Origin: Paracoccus wurundjeri
GTDB lineage: Bacteria > Pseudomonadota > Alphaproteobacteria > Rhodobacterales > Rhodobacteraceae
Direction of reading: 5' to 3'
DNA length: 64,000 nt
Assembly: GCF_030678915.1 (NCBI RefSeq)
Contig: NZ_JAUUTZ010000007.1
Span: forward strand, 124,001 to 188,000
A program made the translations under genes and the position numbers. Shown here in pieces: positions 45,094 through 54,279 of the stretch. The notes beneath the pieces are model-generated. The model worked only from the letters and a program-made list of their open reading frames with translations, did no database searches and was not told where the DNA came from. Every line of letters begins with the position of its first letter. Position 1 is the first letter of the stretch.

Positions 45094-45634
45094 TTTTATA
45101 TCTTTCGCGCAGGCGAATACCGGGCGGTGCCAGGGGCACTGGTCGGCTTTGACTGCGGCATGATTGGGGCGCGGGCGCCGCAGCGGCACGGAAAATCGGG
45201 AAGGCAAGGCGCTGCGCCTGCCCTCTTCCCATCAATCCGTCCGTCGCGCGCGTCATCGCGTCTGTTCCTTCGTAAAATCCGACGCCATCGGGCTAACCGG
45301 ATCACTGATTGTCGTCATCCCGGTGCGGTTGATCGCGCCTGAGACGGGGTTTTCCGCGTGGCACATGCCGCCCTTGTCTCGGGGTCAGAGGTGCTGCGCT
45401 GCGAAACTGTGGGCGCCGCGGATCAAGCGATCCCGCTTTGCTGCGGCACGTAAGATCAACATAGAGGTTGACTAGGGGGAAGTTCAATGGCGAAAAGATC
45501 CGCCCGATCAGAATGGACTCTTTCCGCTCGCCATTTCTTTCCGGACAGTTTCACGCAGGCGTAACATTCCGGTCACATCGCTGTTGCAAGGCGCCCTTAG
45601 GAAAAGCGCGAAGGGGCTGAACGGGAAGTGACGA
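45094..45634. promoter_or_regulatory. 541-base divergent region between rne and alpha/beta hydrolase
   Basis: No conserved gene found. It probably contains a long leader of rne, whose mRNA is autoregulated through its 5-prime leader in E. coli. An ORF of 82 codons on the minus strand (45008-45256) with AAGGAA upstream overlaps the rne start, and a 25-codon ORF (45487-45564, plus strand) follows GGGGGAAG. Both are speculative. A TCAAC-N6-GTTGA dyad lies at 45456-45471. Confidence 0.4.
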
Positions 45635-46531
45635 ATGCCAGTCGTCAGGACCAATGCAGGCTGCGATTTATCGCGTGAACTTCGGGGATTGGCAAGGGAT
45701 CTTCCAAAGGACGCACCGATCATCGTCATGATCCATGGCTACCGCTATTCCCCCACTCAGCCCGGCAATGATCCCCACCGGCATATTCTTGCCCTGAACC
45801 CCGAGACACGGGCGCACCGGGCGTTATCCTGGCCCCGCGCATTGGGCTTTGGAACCGGTTCGGCAGATGAGGGCATTGCGCTGGCATTCGGCTGGGAAGC
45901 AACCGGCAGGCTTGGTCGGGCCTATCGGCACGCGGGCGAGACGGGCAATGCGCTTGCCCGGACCGTTTCCGAGCTTGCAGACCTTGCCGGGCGGCCCATC
46001 GCACTGATCGGCCATTCGCTGGGCGCAAGGGTCGCACTGCAGGCGCTGCATCATGCCCAGGCCGGAAGCATCGGGCGCGTCATCCTTCTGACCGGGGCGG
46101 AATTCCGGGATACGGCAGCGGACGCCCTGGACAGCCCTGCGGGGCGATATGCGGAAATTCTGAACATTACCTCGCGCGAGAATGACCTGTTCGACTTCGC
46201 CATCGAGATGTGGCTTGGATATGGAAGGCGGCAGGCATTGGGATTTGGGCTTGCCCGCCCTGCCCGCAACTGGATCGATGTCCAGATCGACCATGACGGA
46301 ACGCTGGCGGCGCTAAGCGATTTCGGCTTTCCGGTAGATCGCACGGCCTTGCGCCTGTCTCACTGGACCCCGTATCTGCGCCGGGGTTTGTTCGACTTCT
46401 ATCGCACCGCATTGCGCCAGCCCTGGGCCTTGCCGATGCATATGCTGCGGACCAGGCTGCCGGGCAGGATCGAGCCCCGCTGGTCGCGGCTTCTGGCGCC
46501 GCCCCCGCCTGCGGGCAATTTACGCGCCTGA
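45635..46531 (+). CDS. alpha/beta hydrolase
   Basis: Protein of 298 residues. The nucleophile elbow is ALIGHSLGARVALQALHHA (Ser in GHSLG), preceded by the oxyanion strand IIVMIHGYRYSPTQPG. Later parts have LTGAEFRDTAAD and a His in VQIDHDGTLAAL that may serve the triad. It resembles DUF900/esterase-like hydrolases. Substrate unknown. GGGAAG lies 8 bases upstream of the ATG. Convergent with the yciB-like gene by 24 bases. Confidence 0.8.
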   Translation: MPVVRTNAGCDLSRELRGLARDLPKDAPIIVMIHGYRYSPTQPGNDPHRHILALNPETRAHRALSWPRALGFGTGSADEGIALAFGWEATGRLGRAYRHAGETGNALARTVSELADLAGRPIALIGHSLGARVALQALHHAQAGSIGRVILLTGAEFRDTAADALDSPAGRYAEILNITSRENDLFDFAIEMWLGYGRRQALGFGLARPARNWIDVQIDHDGTLAALSDFGFPVDRTALRLSHWTPYLRRGLFDFYRTALRQPWALPMHMLRTRLPGRIEPRWSRLLAPPPPAGNLRA

Positions 46532-46555
46532 GCCAAGTCAATGGCAAGAGACCCC

Positions 46556-47158
46556 CTATTCTTTGCCGGAATCCTTATCCAATGCGTGATCCCGGAAAAG
46601 CCCGGCATTCGCCATCAGGAACGCCATCAGGATCAGGGGCAGTCCAAAGGTCTTGAAATAGACCCATGTCGTCTCGGACATTGTGCGCCAGACGATCTCA
46701 TTCGCGACCGCCAGACCGACAAACGCCAACATCATCCGCCATGTCAGCTTGTGCCAGCCCTCGGCATCCATCGGCAGCGCCTCTGACAGCACCAATTGCA
46801 GCCAGTTTCGCCGCGCCAACAGACTGACGGCCAGAATCGCCGCGAAAATCAGGTAGATGAGCGTCGGTTTCATCTTGAAGAACCGCGGATCATTCAGCCA
46901 GACCGACAGCCCGCCGAACAGAATGACCAGAACCAGCGTCGCGATCTGCATGGGCGACAGCTTGCCCGTCACCCGCCACAGCAGAAAGGTGGACAGCGCC
47001 AGGACCGGCACGAAGATCAGCGTCGCAAAGATGAACCCGCCATATGATTGACCGAATACCACCACCTCGCGGTCCCGGAACAGCATGAAAACCGCGAAGA
47101 ACAGCAAAACCGGCCCTAATTCGAGCGCGGGTTTGATCCAGGGTTTCGTCTCTTTCAT
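46556..47158 (-). CDS. inner membrane septation protein YciB/IspZ
   Basis: Membrane protein of 200 residues with about five to six helices. It starts KETKPWIKPALELGPVLLFFAVFMLF (family signature LELGPVLLFF), then FATLIFVPVLALSTFLLW and WLNDPRFFKMKPTLIYLIFAAIL (the LxDxxFIKxKPTIxN equivalent). IspZ/YciB affects cell-envelope integrity and septation. The start is at ATG 47158; the longer frame is not family-like. It is 23 bases downstream of the EamA gene. Confidence 0.92.
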   Translation of the reverse strand: MKETKPWIKPALELGPVLLFFAVFMLFRDREVVVFGQSYGGFIFATLIFVPVLALSTFLLWRVTGKLSPMQIATLVLVILFGGLSVWLNDPRFFKMKPTLIYLIFAAILAVSLLARRNWLQLVLSEALPMDAEGWHKLTWRMMLAFVGLAVANEIVWRTMSETTWVYFKTFGLPLILMAFLMANAGLFRDHALDKDSGKE

Positions 47159-47181
47159 CTTATCCGTCCTTCGCCATGTCT

Positions 47182-48081
47182 TCAGGCCCCCCATTCGACG
47201 ATAATCGCACCGGATGCGATCAATATCATCAGTGCCGTCCGATACGGCCCCACCTTTTCGCCCAATACCAGCCAGCCGACAAGAGCTGCAAACACGGTCG
47301 AGGTTTCACGCAGCACCGCCGCCTCCCCCACATCGCTGATCCGCGTTGCCAGCATGATCGAACCAAAACTCGCTGGCGCGATCAACCCTCCTGCAATTCC
47401 GCGCCATGCAAGCGATTTCACCTCGGGACGTGGCAGAGCCATAAGCTTTTTCCGCATCCAGACCGGCATGAACAGGGAATCAAGAAGGAAGAACCACACC
47501 AGAAATGTGAAAGGATCCGCCGCCAGACGGATACCCCAGGCGTCATAGGTCGTATACAGCGCCACCAATCCGCCAGTAATCACCGCCCAGCTCAATGCCG
47601 GTACCAGCGTTTCCCGCCCGACTGTCAATCGCTGGAAATTGAACGCGGCCAGCCCGAAAATCCCGCAAACCAGCAACAGCACTCCGGCCCATTGGATCAG
47701 GTTGAAATGTTCATGAAACACCAGTCCGGCGGCTATCACGGTGAAAAGCGGCCCGCTGCCGCGCACAACGGGATAAACCACGGTATAGGCGCCCCGCTGA
47801 TAGGTTTGCGCCTGCGCGATCTTGTAGACGATATGGATGATCATGGCCCCGAACAGGATCGGCCAGAGTTGCGGCGTCGGCCAGGGCACCACGAACAGCG
47901 CAAGCGGCAAGGCCAGCAGGCCCAGTGCCAGATCGATCGCGGCCCGACTGATCCACGGGTCATGCCGCCCCTTTTGCAGCGCACCGAAAAGCGCATGCAG
48001 AAATGCCGCCATCAGTGCGAGGCCGGTCGCCAGTTTCGCGCCTTCGGGTGTTCCCGCGATCTGGATGATCCATTCGCTCAT
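47182..48081 (-). CDS. EamA/DMT superfamily permease
   Basis: Membrane protein of 299 residues with ten predicted helices in two EamA repeats. It has PVVRGSGPLFTVIAAGLVFHEHFNLIQWAGVLLLVCGI in the first half and LRETSTVFAALVGWLVLGEKVGPYRTALMILIASGAI at the end. Substrate unknown; DMT members export metabolites. It begins the EamA-yciB pair on the minus strand. Confidence 0.88.
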   Translation of the reverse strand: MSEWIIQIAGTPEGAKLATGLALMAAFLHALFGALQKGRHDPWISRAAIDLALGLLALPLALFVVPWPTPQLWPILFGAMIIHIVYKIAQAQTYQRGAYTVVYPVVRGSGPLFTVIAAGLVFHEHFNLIQWAGVLLLVCGIFGLAAFNFQRLTVGRETLVPALSWAVITGGLVALYTTYDAWGIRLAADPFTFLVWFFLLDSLFMPVWMRKKLMALPRPEVKSLAWRGIAGGLIAPASFGSIMLATRISDVGEAAVLRETSTVFAALVGWLVLGEKVGPYRTALMILIASGAIIVEWGA

Positions 48082-48236
48082 GCGGGGGTAATGGCGCTGT
48101 TTTACACGATCTGCAAGTTGTTCCGGCTGCGTCGGCTTATTCGCACCGAAATCAATTTAAAAGGGAAAGAATTGGCGCTTTCTCCGATATGAACCCTTCC
48201 GGTTTTGACAGACATTTCCTTCCGTGCCTTTCAGAG

Positions 48237-48253
48237 CGGGCAGTGCCTGCCCG
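48237..48253 (-). terminator. small GC hairpin downstream of selD
   Basis: Perfect 7-bp stem CGGGCAG/CTGCCCG with a 3-base loop, about 25 bases after the selD stop on the minus strand. No U-tract; could aid termination or stabilise the selD mRNA end. Confidence 0.3.
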
Positions 48254-48278
48254 TCCGGGCCGGGTCCAATGGCAAATA

Positions 48279-49328
48279 TCAAAGCCCGACCCGAAGCCGT
48301 CCTTGTCCCTCGGTCATCCGCCCGATCACCGCTGCATCCGAAAATCCATGCTCCCGAAAAATCCGCAGGACCTGCCCGGCTTCCTCTTGAGCGCAGGATA
48401 CCAGCAGGCCGCCGCTCGTCTGCGGATCGCTCAGCAGCGCCTGATCCACTGCCGCGAAACCATCGGGCAGAAGCGCATCTTCGCCATAGCTGCTCCAGTT
48501 TCGTCCCGAAGCGCCGGTCACAAAACCAGCAGACGCCAGATCGCGTATATCGGGCAACAGCGGCACAGTTGGCCAATCAAGCTCTGCATCGCAGCCCGAC
48601 CCCCGCGCCATTTCCAGCAGATGTCCGGCAAGCCCGAAACCGGTCACATCGGTCATCGCATGCACGGATTCCAGCCGGGCGAGATCCGGCCCGGGGCTGT
48701 TCAGCTTCGTGGTCGTCAGGATCATCCGGTCATAATTTTCAGATGACAAAGCCTCTTTCTTCAATGCCGCCGACATGATCCCGACGCCCAGCGGCTTGCC
48801 CAGGATCAGCACATCGCCGGGCCGCGCGCCCGAATTGCGTTTGACATGAGCGGGATCAACCAGCCCCAGCGCGACCAGCCCATAGATTGCCTCGACCGAA
48901 TCGATCGTATGGCCGCCTGCAATCGGAATGCCGGCATCGCGGCAAGCGGCGGCTCCGCCTTCGAGTATCCGGGCGATGGTTTCCGGGGACAGCGTATTGA
49001 TCGGCATTCCCACCAGCGACAGCGCCATGATCGGGGTCGCGCCCATCGCATAGACATCGCTGATCGCATTGGTTGCGGCAATCCGGCCGAAATCCAGCGG
49101 ATCGTCGACGATGGGCATAAAGAAATCGGTGGTCGCCACCAGTGCCTGATGATCGTTCAGCCTGTAGACCGCCGCGTCATCCGATGTTTCGATCCCCACC
49201 AGAAGCTCGTCGGGAACCGGCAGCATCGCTGTGCCGCGCAACAATCCCGTCAGCACCCCCGGCGCGATCTTGCAGCCGCAGCCGCCCCCATGAGAAAGCG
49301 AGGTCAGCCGGGGTTCGGTTGTGGCCAT
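48279..49328 (-). CDS. selD: selenide, water dikinase
   Basis: Makes selenophosphate from selenide and ATP. It has 349 residues, the family size. The catalytic loop near the N-terminus carries Cys17 and Lys20 (HGGGCGCK), exactly the positions of E. coli SelD; Cys is used, not selenocysteine. ATP-site motifs: TTDFFMPIVDDPLDFGRIAATNAISDVYAMG and VTGFGLAGHLLEMA. The start is at ATG 49328. Selenophosphate serves selenocysteine or selenouridine tRNA; neither selA, selB nor mnmH is seen in the window, so the use is not clear from context. Confidence 0.95.
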   Translation of the reverse strand: MATTEPRLTSLSHGGGCGCKIAPGVLTGLLRGTAMLPVPDELLVGIETSDDAAVYRLNDHQALVATTDFFMPIVDDPLDFGRIAATNAISDVYAMGATPIMALSLVGMPINTLSPETIARILEGGAAACRDAGIPIAGGHTIDSVEAIYGLVALGLVDPAHVKRNSGARPGDVLILGKPLGVGIMSAALKKEALSSENYDRMILTTTKLNSPGPDLARLESVHAMTDVTGFGLAGHLLEMARGSGCDAELDWPTVPLLPDIRDLASAGFVTGASGRNWSSYGEDALLPDGFAAVDQALLSDPQTSGGLLVSCAQEEAGQVLRIFREHGFSDAAVIGRMTEGQGRLRVGL

Positions 49329-49404
49329 GAGGATCCTGTGGGTAAGGGATTGGACAGGGGTCAGAATAGGTGGCACGGCCAAGAGAGGCAAGCGGCGGAG
49401 CGCA

Positions 49405-50049
49405 TCAGACGGGCGCGCGGTAGCTTGCAAGCTTGACGCCGAAGCCGATGAAGACCACCCCCGTCACGCCTTTCAGCCAGCGCTGGAAACGGCTACTGCG
49501 GGCAATCCCCGTCAAGCGTGAGAACAGCATGACAATCGCGCCGAACCAGATCACATTTATCATCGAATGCACGACCACCAGCAGGAAGGCCGAGGCCACC
49601 GGATGATCACTTGCCGGGATGAACTGCGGAAATACCGCGAGGTAAAACATCGAAACCTTTGGGTTGAGCCCATTGGTCAGCAACCCTTCGACATAGGCCC
49701 TCCACAAGCTGCGTTTCCGCCGCGCGGGCGGGATATTGCCTGGGCCGGAGAACTCGCTCCGGACAGCCTGGCGCAGCGATTTGATCCCGATCCAGCACAG
49801 ATAGGCCGCACCCAGATATTTGACGATTGTGAAAGCAGTCGCCGATTGCAGCAGGATGATCGAGATGCCCAGGATCGACAGGGTGCCGTGGATGTAGAAG
49901 GCCGTAAAAAATCCCGCGATATTGGCAAAACCGGCGGCGACACCGGATGTCGGCACGGTGCGGGCGATCAGCACGCCATTCGGCCCCGGTGACGCGACCA
50001 GCAGGGCGGCTGCCAAAGCGAATGTGGTGATCTCGACCCAGGTCATCAT
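49405..50049 (-). CDS. LysE/RhtB family translocator
   Basis: Membrane exporter of 214 residues and about six helices. It has SPGPNGVLIARTVPTSGVAAGFANIAGFFTAFYIHG (the LysE/RhtB signature) and LGAAYLCWIGIKSLRQA, WRAYVEGLLTNGLNPKVSMFYLAVFPQFI. RhtB-type members export amino acids such as homoserine, threonine or lysine. This one has no adjacent regulator. GGAG lies 5 bases before the ATG. selD starts 76 bases downstream on the same strand. Confidence 0.9.
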   Translation of the reverse strand: MMTWVEITTFALAAALLVASPGPNGVLIARTVPTSGVAAGFANIAGFFTAFYIHGTLSILGISIILLQSATAFTIVKYLGAAYLCWIGIKSLRQAVRSEFSGPGNIPPARRKRSLWRAYVEGLLTNGLNPKVSMFYLAVFPQFIPASDHPVASAFLLVVVHSMINVIWFGAIVMLFSRLTGIARSSRFQRWLKGVTGVVFIGFGVKLASYRAPV

Positions 50050-50120
50050 CTTGTCTCCGATATATTCGGGTCAAAATGAGCCTGCCGGGCAGAAGACGCA
50101 ATATAAAAGGAAGAAACCCC

Positions 50121-50159
50121 AAAAAAGAAAGAACCCGCCCCCGGAACCGGGGACGGGTT
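50121..50159 (-). terminator. rho-independent terminator of rpsA
   Basis: On the minus strand, starting about 25 bases after the rpsA stop: AACCCGTCCCCGG-TTCC-type hairpin with CGGGGGCGGGTT, followed by CTTTCTTTTTT. A long GC-rich stem plus U-rich tail gives a strong terminator. Confidence 0.85.
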
Positions 50160-50183
50160 TGCTAAACGCAAATTTGCGTCGGA

Positions 50184-51863
50184 TCAGTTGTCGCGCTTCA
50201 ACGCGGCGCCAAGAATATCGCCAAGCGATGCACCCGAATCCGAGCTGCCATATTGTTCGACGGCTTCCTTTTCTTCGGCAATCTCGCGAGCCTTGATCGA
50301 CAAGCCAAGACGGCGGGTCTTGGTGTCCACATTGGTCACGCGGGCATCGACCTTATCGCCGATCTGGAAACGCTCGGGGCGTTGATCCTGACGGTCGCGG
50401 GCAAGATCGCTGCGGCGGATGAAGGATTTGACGCCGTTATATTCGACCTCGATCCCGCCATCCTCGATCGCGGTCACCTCGACAGTGACAACCGAGCCGC
50501 GCTTCACGCCGTCAACGGCTTCGGCCATATGCTCGTTTTCGAGAGCCTTGATCGACAGCGAGATACGCTCTTTCTCGACATCCACATCCTGAACGACGGC
50601 CTTGACCGTATCGCCCTTGCGGAAGTCCTGAATGGCGTCTTCGCCACGGGCATCCCAGGAAATATCCGACAGGTGAACCATGCCGTCGATATCGCCGTCG
50701 AGACCGATGAACAGACCGAATTCGGTGATGTTCTTGACCTCGCCCTCGATATGGGTGCCGACCGGGTGGGTTTCGGCGAAGACTTCCCACGGGTTGCGCA
50801 TGGTCTGTTTGAGACCCAGCGAAACGCGGCGCTTGGCCTCGTCGATCTCCAGAACCATGACATCGACTTCCTGCGAGGTCGAGACGATCTTGCCCGGATG
50901 GACGTTCTTCTTGGTCCAGCTCATTTCCGAAACGTGGACCAGACCTTCGACACCGGCTTCCAGCTCTACGAAAGCGCCGTAATCGGTGATGTTGGTCACA
51001 CGGCCATGATGGACCGAGCCCAGCGGGAATTTCGCGGCAACGGTATCCCACGGATCGTCCTGAAGCTGCTTCATGCCCAGGCTGATGCGGTGGCTTTCCT
51101 TGTTGATCTTGATGACCTGCACTTCGACGGTTTCGCCGATGGCAAGGATCTCGGAAGGATGGTTCACCCGGCGCCATGCCATATCGGTGACATGCAGCAG
51201 CCCGTCAACGCCGCCCAGATCAACGAACGCACCGTATTCGGTGATATTCTTGACCACGCCATTGACGCTTTGACCTTCAGACAGGTTCGAGATGACCTCG
51301 GCGCGCTGTTCGGCGCGGCTTTCTTCCAGAATGGCGCGGCGCGAAACGACGATATTGCCGCGGCGGCGATCCATTTTCAGGATCTGGAAGGGCTGCTTCA
51401 GACCCATCAGCGGGCCGGCATCGCGCACGGGGCGCACATCAACCTGAGAACCGGGCAGGAAGGCCACGGCACCGCCCAGATCGACGGTGAAGCCACCCTT
51501 GACGCGACCAAAGATTGCGCCTTCAACGCGCTCTTCATCGGCATAGGCTTTTTCCAGACGGTCCCAGGCTTCCTCGCGGCGGGCTTTCTCGCGGCTGATC
51601 GAGGCTTCGCCACGGGCATTCTCGACCCGGTCCAGATAAACCTCGACCTCGTCGCCGACGGCCAGTTTCGCGTCTTCGCCGGGATTTGCGAATTCCTTGA
51701 GATCGACGCGGCCTTCCATCTTGTAGCCAACATCGATAATGGCCTGTCCCGCCTCGATGGCGATGACGCGGCCTTTGACGACACTGCCCTCATCGGGCGT
51801 GTCTATCTCGAGGCTTTCATTCAGAAGGGCCTCGAATTCTTCCATAGTTGCTTTAGCGCACAT
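50184..51863 (-). CDS. rpsA: 30S ribosomal protein S1
   Basis: Ribosomal protein of 559 residues with six S1 (OB-fold) repeats. It starts CAKATMEEFEALLNESL and has repeated units such as GAFVDLGGVDGLLHVTDMAWRRV, GAFVELEAGVEGLVHVSEMSW and GLFIGLDGDIDGMVHLSDISW. It mediates mRNA binding on the 30S subunit. The end carries a less conserved tail. A strong terminator follows. AAGGA lies upstream at a longer than usual spacing (about 12 bases). Confidence 0.97.
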   Translation of the reverse strand: MCAKATMEEFEALLNESLEIDTPDEGSVVKGRVIAIEAGQAIIDVGYKMEGRVDLKEFANPGEDAKLAVGDEVEVYLDRVENARGEASISREKARREEAWDRLEKAYADEERVEGAIFGRVKGGFTVDLGGAVAFLPGSQVDVRPVRDAGPLMGLKQPFQILKMDRRRGNIVVSRRAILEESRAEQRAEVISNLSEGQSVNGVVKNITEYGAFVDLGGVDGLLHVTDMAWRRVNHPSEILAIGETVEVQVIKINKESHRISLGMKQLQDDPWDTVAAKFPLGSVHHGRVTNITDYGAFVELEAGVEGLVHVSEMSWTKKNVHPGKIVSTSQEVDVMVLEIDEAKRRVSLGLKQTMRNPWEVFAETHPVGTHIEGEVKNITEFGLFIGLDGDIDGMVHLSDISWDARGEDAIQDFRKGDTVKAVVQDVDVEKERISLSIKALENEHMAEAVDGVKRGSVVTVEVTAIEDGGIEVEYNGVKSFIRRSDLARDRQDQRPERFQIGDKVDARVTNVDTKTRRLGLSIKAREIAEEKEAVEQYGSSDSGASLGDILGAALKRDN

Positions 51864-52115
51864 ATGTGTTCAGTTTCCTTTACGATCTGATTTTCTGGCC
51901 AGACGGTTGGCTCCGCCGGTCTGTATCTTGCCCTTCGGCAACGACAAAGGGTCGCAGCATGACGCCCGACCCGGTATTTCGCGGCCTGTTATGACCATGT
52001 CGTTCGATTGACTGCGGCCCAAATAATCGCCAACGCGCCAAAGATCAACCATAATCGCGATCTTCACCGGGTTTCGCGCCCGGAATCTTGCGCTTCGAGT
52101 TTTCCGATTCCGGTG

Positions 52116-53036
52116 TCAGATCGGATCCCATGCGAATACATCGCCGCTGACCTCTTGCGGAATCAGCCCCGAGCGGAAAGCAGGCAGGGCACGCTCGGCA
52201 ATCAGTTCCGGTGTCCAGCCGGTATCGGAATGGGCACTGCGCAGGGGGCGCGGCTGGCTGAACAGGAACAACTCGTTCAACCGCGCCGCGAAGATTTGCC
52301 CGGTTACATCCCGCGCCGCCTCCGAAGCCAGAAAGACCGCCAGCGGCGCATTGGTTTCGGGTGTCATCTGTTGCAGCTTGGCGACCCTTGCCTTTTCTTC
52401 GGGGGAGTTCGCCGGGATCGAACTGGTCATGCGGCTCCAGGCGAATGGTGCGATACAATTCGAGCGCACATTATAACGCTTCATGTCAAGCGCGATGGAT
52501 TTCGACAGCGCCGCGATCCCCAGCTTGGCCGCCGAGTAATTAGCCTGCCCGACATTCCCGATCAGCCCCGAGGTCGAGGTCATATGCACATATGCCCCCG
52601 CCTCCTGCTTGCGAAACAAAGGTGCGGCGGCGCGACTGACATAGAAGCTGCCATTCAGATGCACATCCACAACGGAACGCCAATCGGATGGATCCATCTT
52701 GTGAAAGATCGCGTCGCGCAGGATGCCCGCATTGTTCACCACAACATCGAGACGCCCGAAATTATCCGTCGCGCATTGCACGATCTTCTGGGCGCTGTCC
52801 CAGTCGGCAACGCTGTCGGTGCTGATCACGGCCTCTCCGCCGGCCGCCTCTATCATCGCCCTGGTCTCTTGTGCCGGACTCGCCGATCCGCCTTCGCCGC
52901 CTAGCGATACGCCAATGTCGTTTATGACGATCTTTGCACCGGCATCTGCGAAACCTTGCGCGATGGCCCGCCCGATACCGCCTCCGGCGCCCGTCACAAT
53001 GACGACTTTACCCGTCAGTCCCAAATCCACGGCCAT
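52116..53036 (-). CDS. SDR family oxidoreductase, probable (3-)hydroxyacyl-CoA or steroid dehydrogenase
   Basis: Short-chain dehydrogenase of 306 residues. The cofactor loop is VTGAGGGIGRAIAQGFADAG; NNAG is in VVVNNAGILRD; catalytic Ser in HMTSTSGLIGNVGQANYSAAK (YxxxK). The form with NDIGVSLGGEGGSASPAQ is close to the N-terminal dehydrogenase of MFE-2/17-beta-hydroxysteroid dehydrogenase type 4 and of Hsd4A. The C-terminal 60 residues are an extension not essential to SDRs. It is the last gene of a DUF35/aldolase/ACAD operon, so it probably oxidises a hydroxyl of the CoA-bound intermediate. GGAGG lies 5 bases before the ATG. Confidence 0.85.
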   Translation of the reverse strand: MAVDLGLTGKVVIVTGAGGGIGRAIAQGFADAGAKIVINDIGVSLGGEGGSASPAQETRAMIEAAGGEAVISTDSVADWDSAQKIVQCATDNFGRLDVVVNNAGILRDAIFHKMDPSDWRSVVDVHLNGSFYVSRAAAPLFRKQEAGAYVHMTSTSGLIGNVGQANYSAAKLGIAALSKSIALDMKRYNVRSNCIAPFAWSRMTSSIPANSPEEKARVAKLQQMTPETNAPLAVFLASEAARDVTGQIFAARLNELFLFSQPRPLRSAHSDTGWTPELIAERALPAFRSGLIPQEVSGDVFAWDPI

Positions 53037-53047
53037 CCGCTCCTCCG

Positions 53048-54226
53048 TCACGCGATATTATCGCCAAGACCCAGCACTTGCTTGGCCACGATGTTCTTCT
53101 GAATTTCGCTAGAGCCGCCATAGATCGAATGCGGCCGCGCCTGGATAAAGGCGCTTGCGGGATACAGACTGCGATCATCCGGCAAGGGTTCCAGAACCGC
53201 GGCATGTTCCCCGGCAATTTCAATGATATGGTCGGTAATCCGCTGATACAGGACCGACAGATTTATCTTCAGCATCGATACATCCGGCCCCAGCGGCTCT
53301 CCGCGCCGGACCTGATCGGCAAAGCTCTTGTAGAAGGATTGATGATCGGCCAGTTCCATCCGCAATTCGTTTAGCAGCGCGGCGATCCGGGGCTCACTTC
53401 CGCGACCGAGATGTTCCACCAGCCGGGCGAGATGATCCAGCGCGCCTGTCGCCTGAAACGGCGAACCAAGGAAGATGCGTTCGAAACTCAGCAGATTCTT
53501 TGCGATGCTCCAGCCGCTGTTGATCTCGCCGACGATTGAATTCGCGGGAATACGGACGTCGCGAAAGAATACCTCGCAGAATTCATCATGCATATCGAGA
53601 TTGCGGATCGGACGGATCTCGATGCCGGGAGTTGCCACCGGCATGATGAAGAAGCTGATCCCCTTTTGCTTCGCCATATGCGTATCGGTCCGGGCAAGAA
53701 CGTATATCCAGTCGGCGTCCATGCCTAAGGTCGTCCAGATCTTCTGGCCGTTGATCACCCAGTCATCGCCGTCCCGGACCGCCCGGGTCTGAAGCGATGC
53801 CAGATCAGAGCCAGCATTCGGTTCCGAGTAACCCTGACACCAGATGATCTCGCCCGAAAGAATCCGCGGCAAATGGTATTGGCGCTGCGTTTCGGTGCCG
53901 TGCCGGATCAGCAAGGGGCCGACCATGGTAATCCCCTGATCCGGCAGACGGGCCACACCGTGGCGTTCCTGCTCGTCGATCATGATCAGCAGCTTCGAGG
54001 GCGACAGCCCCATTCCGCCATGTTCACGCGGCCAGTTCGGCGCAAGCCAGCCCTGCCGCGACAGGGCCTCGTACCATTCCCGGCCTTCGGAAATATGCAG
54101 GCGGCGCTGCGGATTGCGCAAATGTTCCGGATAATTTTCCTGTATCCAGTGCCGGATAATAGCGCGAAATTCCTGATCAGGCAGCGGGTTCAGATCCTCG
54201 TGCGGGCTGGGCTGGATTGCGGGCAT
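53048..54226 (-). CDS. acyl-CoA dehydrogenase (long partner)
   Basis: FAD enzyme of 392 residues, closely similar in plan to the ACAD at 390-1574. It has WCQGYSEPNAGSDLASLQTR, VINGQKIWTTLG and ends SIYGGSSEIQKNIVAKQVLGLGDNI. The YGGSSEIQ motif again replaces YEGT. Preceded by GGAGG and 53 bases after a shorter ACAD gene; the pair could be a heteromeric dehydrogenase of the kind known in steroid degradation (ChsE1-ChsE2, FadE26-27). Substrate unknown. Confidence 0.88.
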   Translation of the reverse strand: MPAIQPSPHEDLNPLPDQEFRAIIRHWIQENYPEHLRNPQRRLHISEGREWYEALSRQGWLAPNWPREHGGMGLSPSKLLIMIDEQERHGVARLPDQGITMVGPLLIRHGTETQRQYHLPRILSGEIIWCQGYSEPNAGSDLASLQTRAVRDGDDWVINGQKIWTTLGMDADWIYVLARTDTHMAKQKGISFFIMPVATPGIEIRPIRNLDMHDEFCEVFFRDVRIPANSIVGEINSGWSIAKNLLSFERIFLGSPFQATGALDHLARLVEHLGRGSEPRIAALLNELRMELADHQSFYKSFADQVRRGEPLGPDVSMLKINLSVLYQRITDHIIEIAGEHAAVLEPLPDDRSLYPASAFIQARPHSIYGGSSEIQKNIVAKQVLGLGDNIA

Positions 54227-54279
54227 TCAAATCCTCCACGGGTCCTGAAACGGGATTGCATGTAAAAGATTACCGACCA

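Noticed and set aside
45008..45256. 82-codon minus-strand ORF overlapping the rne start
   Set aside because: Not annotated as a gene: low-complexity Arg/Pro/Ala content and no similarity recognised, although it has AAGGAA upstream. Kept only as a leader possibility in the findings.
45487..45564. 25-codon ORF with GGGGGAAG upstream
   Set aside because: Too short to judge and no conservation information; mentioned only in the intergenic description.
49329..49404. possible tRNA-Sec next to selD
   Set aside because: The 76-base gap has no acceptor-stem pairing or T-loop motif; the space is also too short for a typical tRNA-Sec of about 95 bases.
50253..51890. 545-codon plus-strand open frame
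   Set aside because: Antisense shadow of rpsA repeats; no start signal and no recognisable domain.
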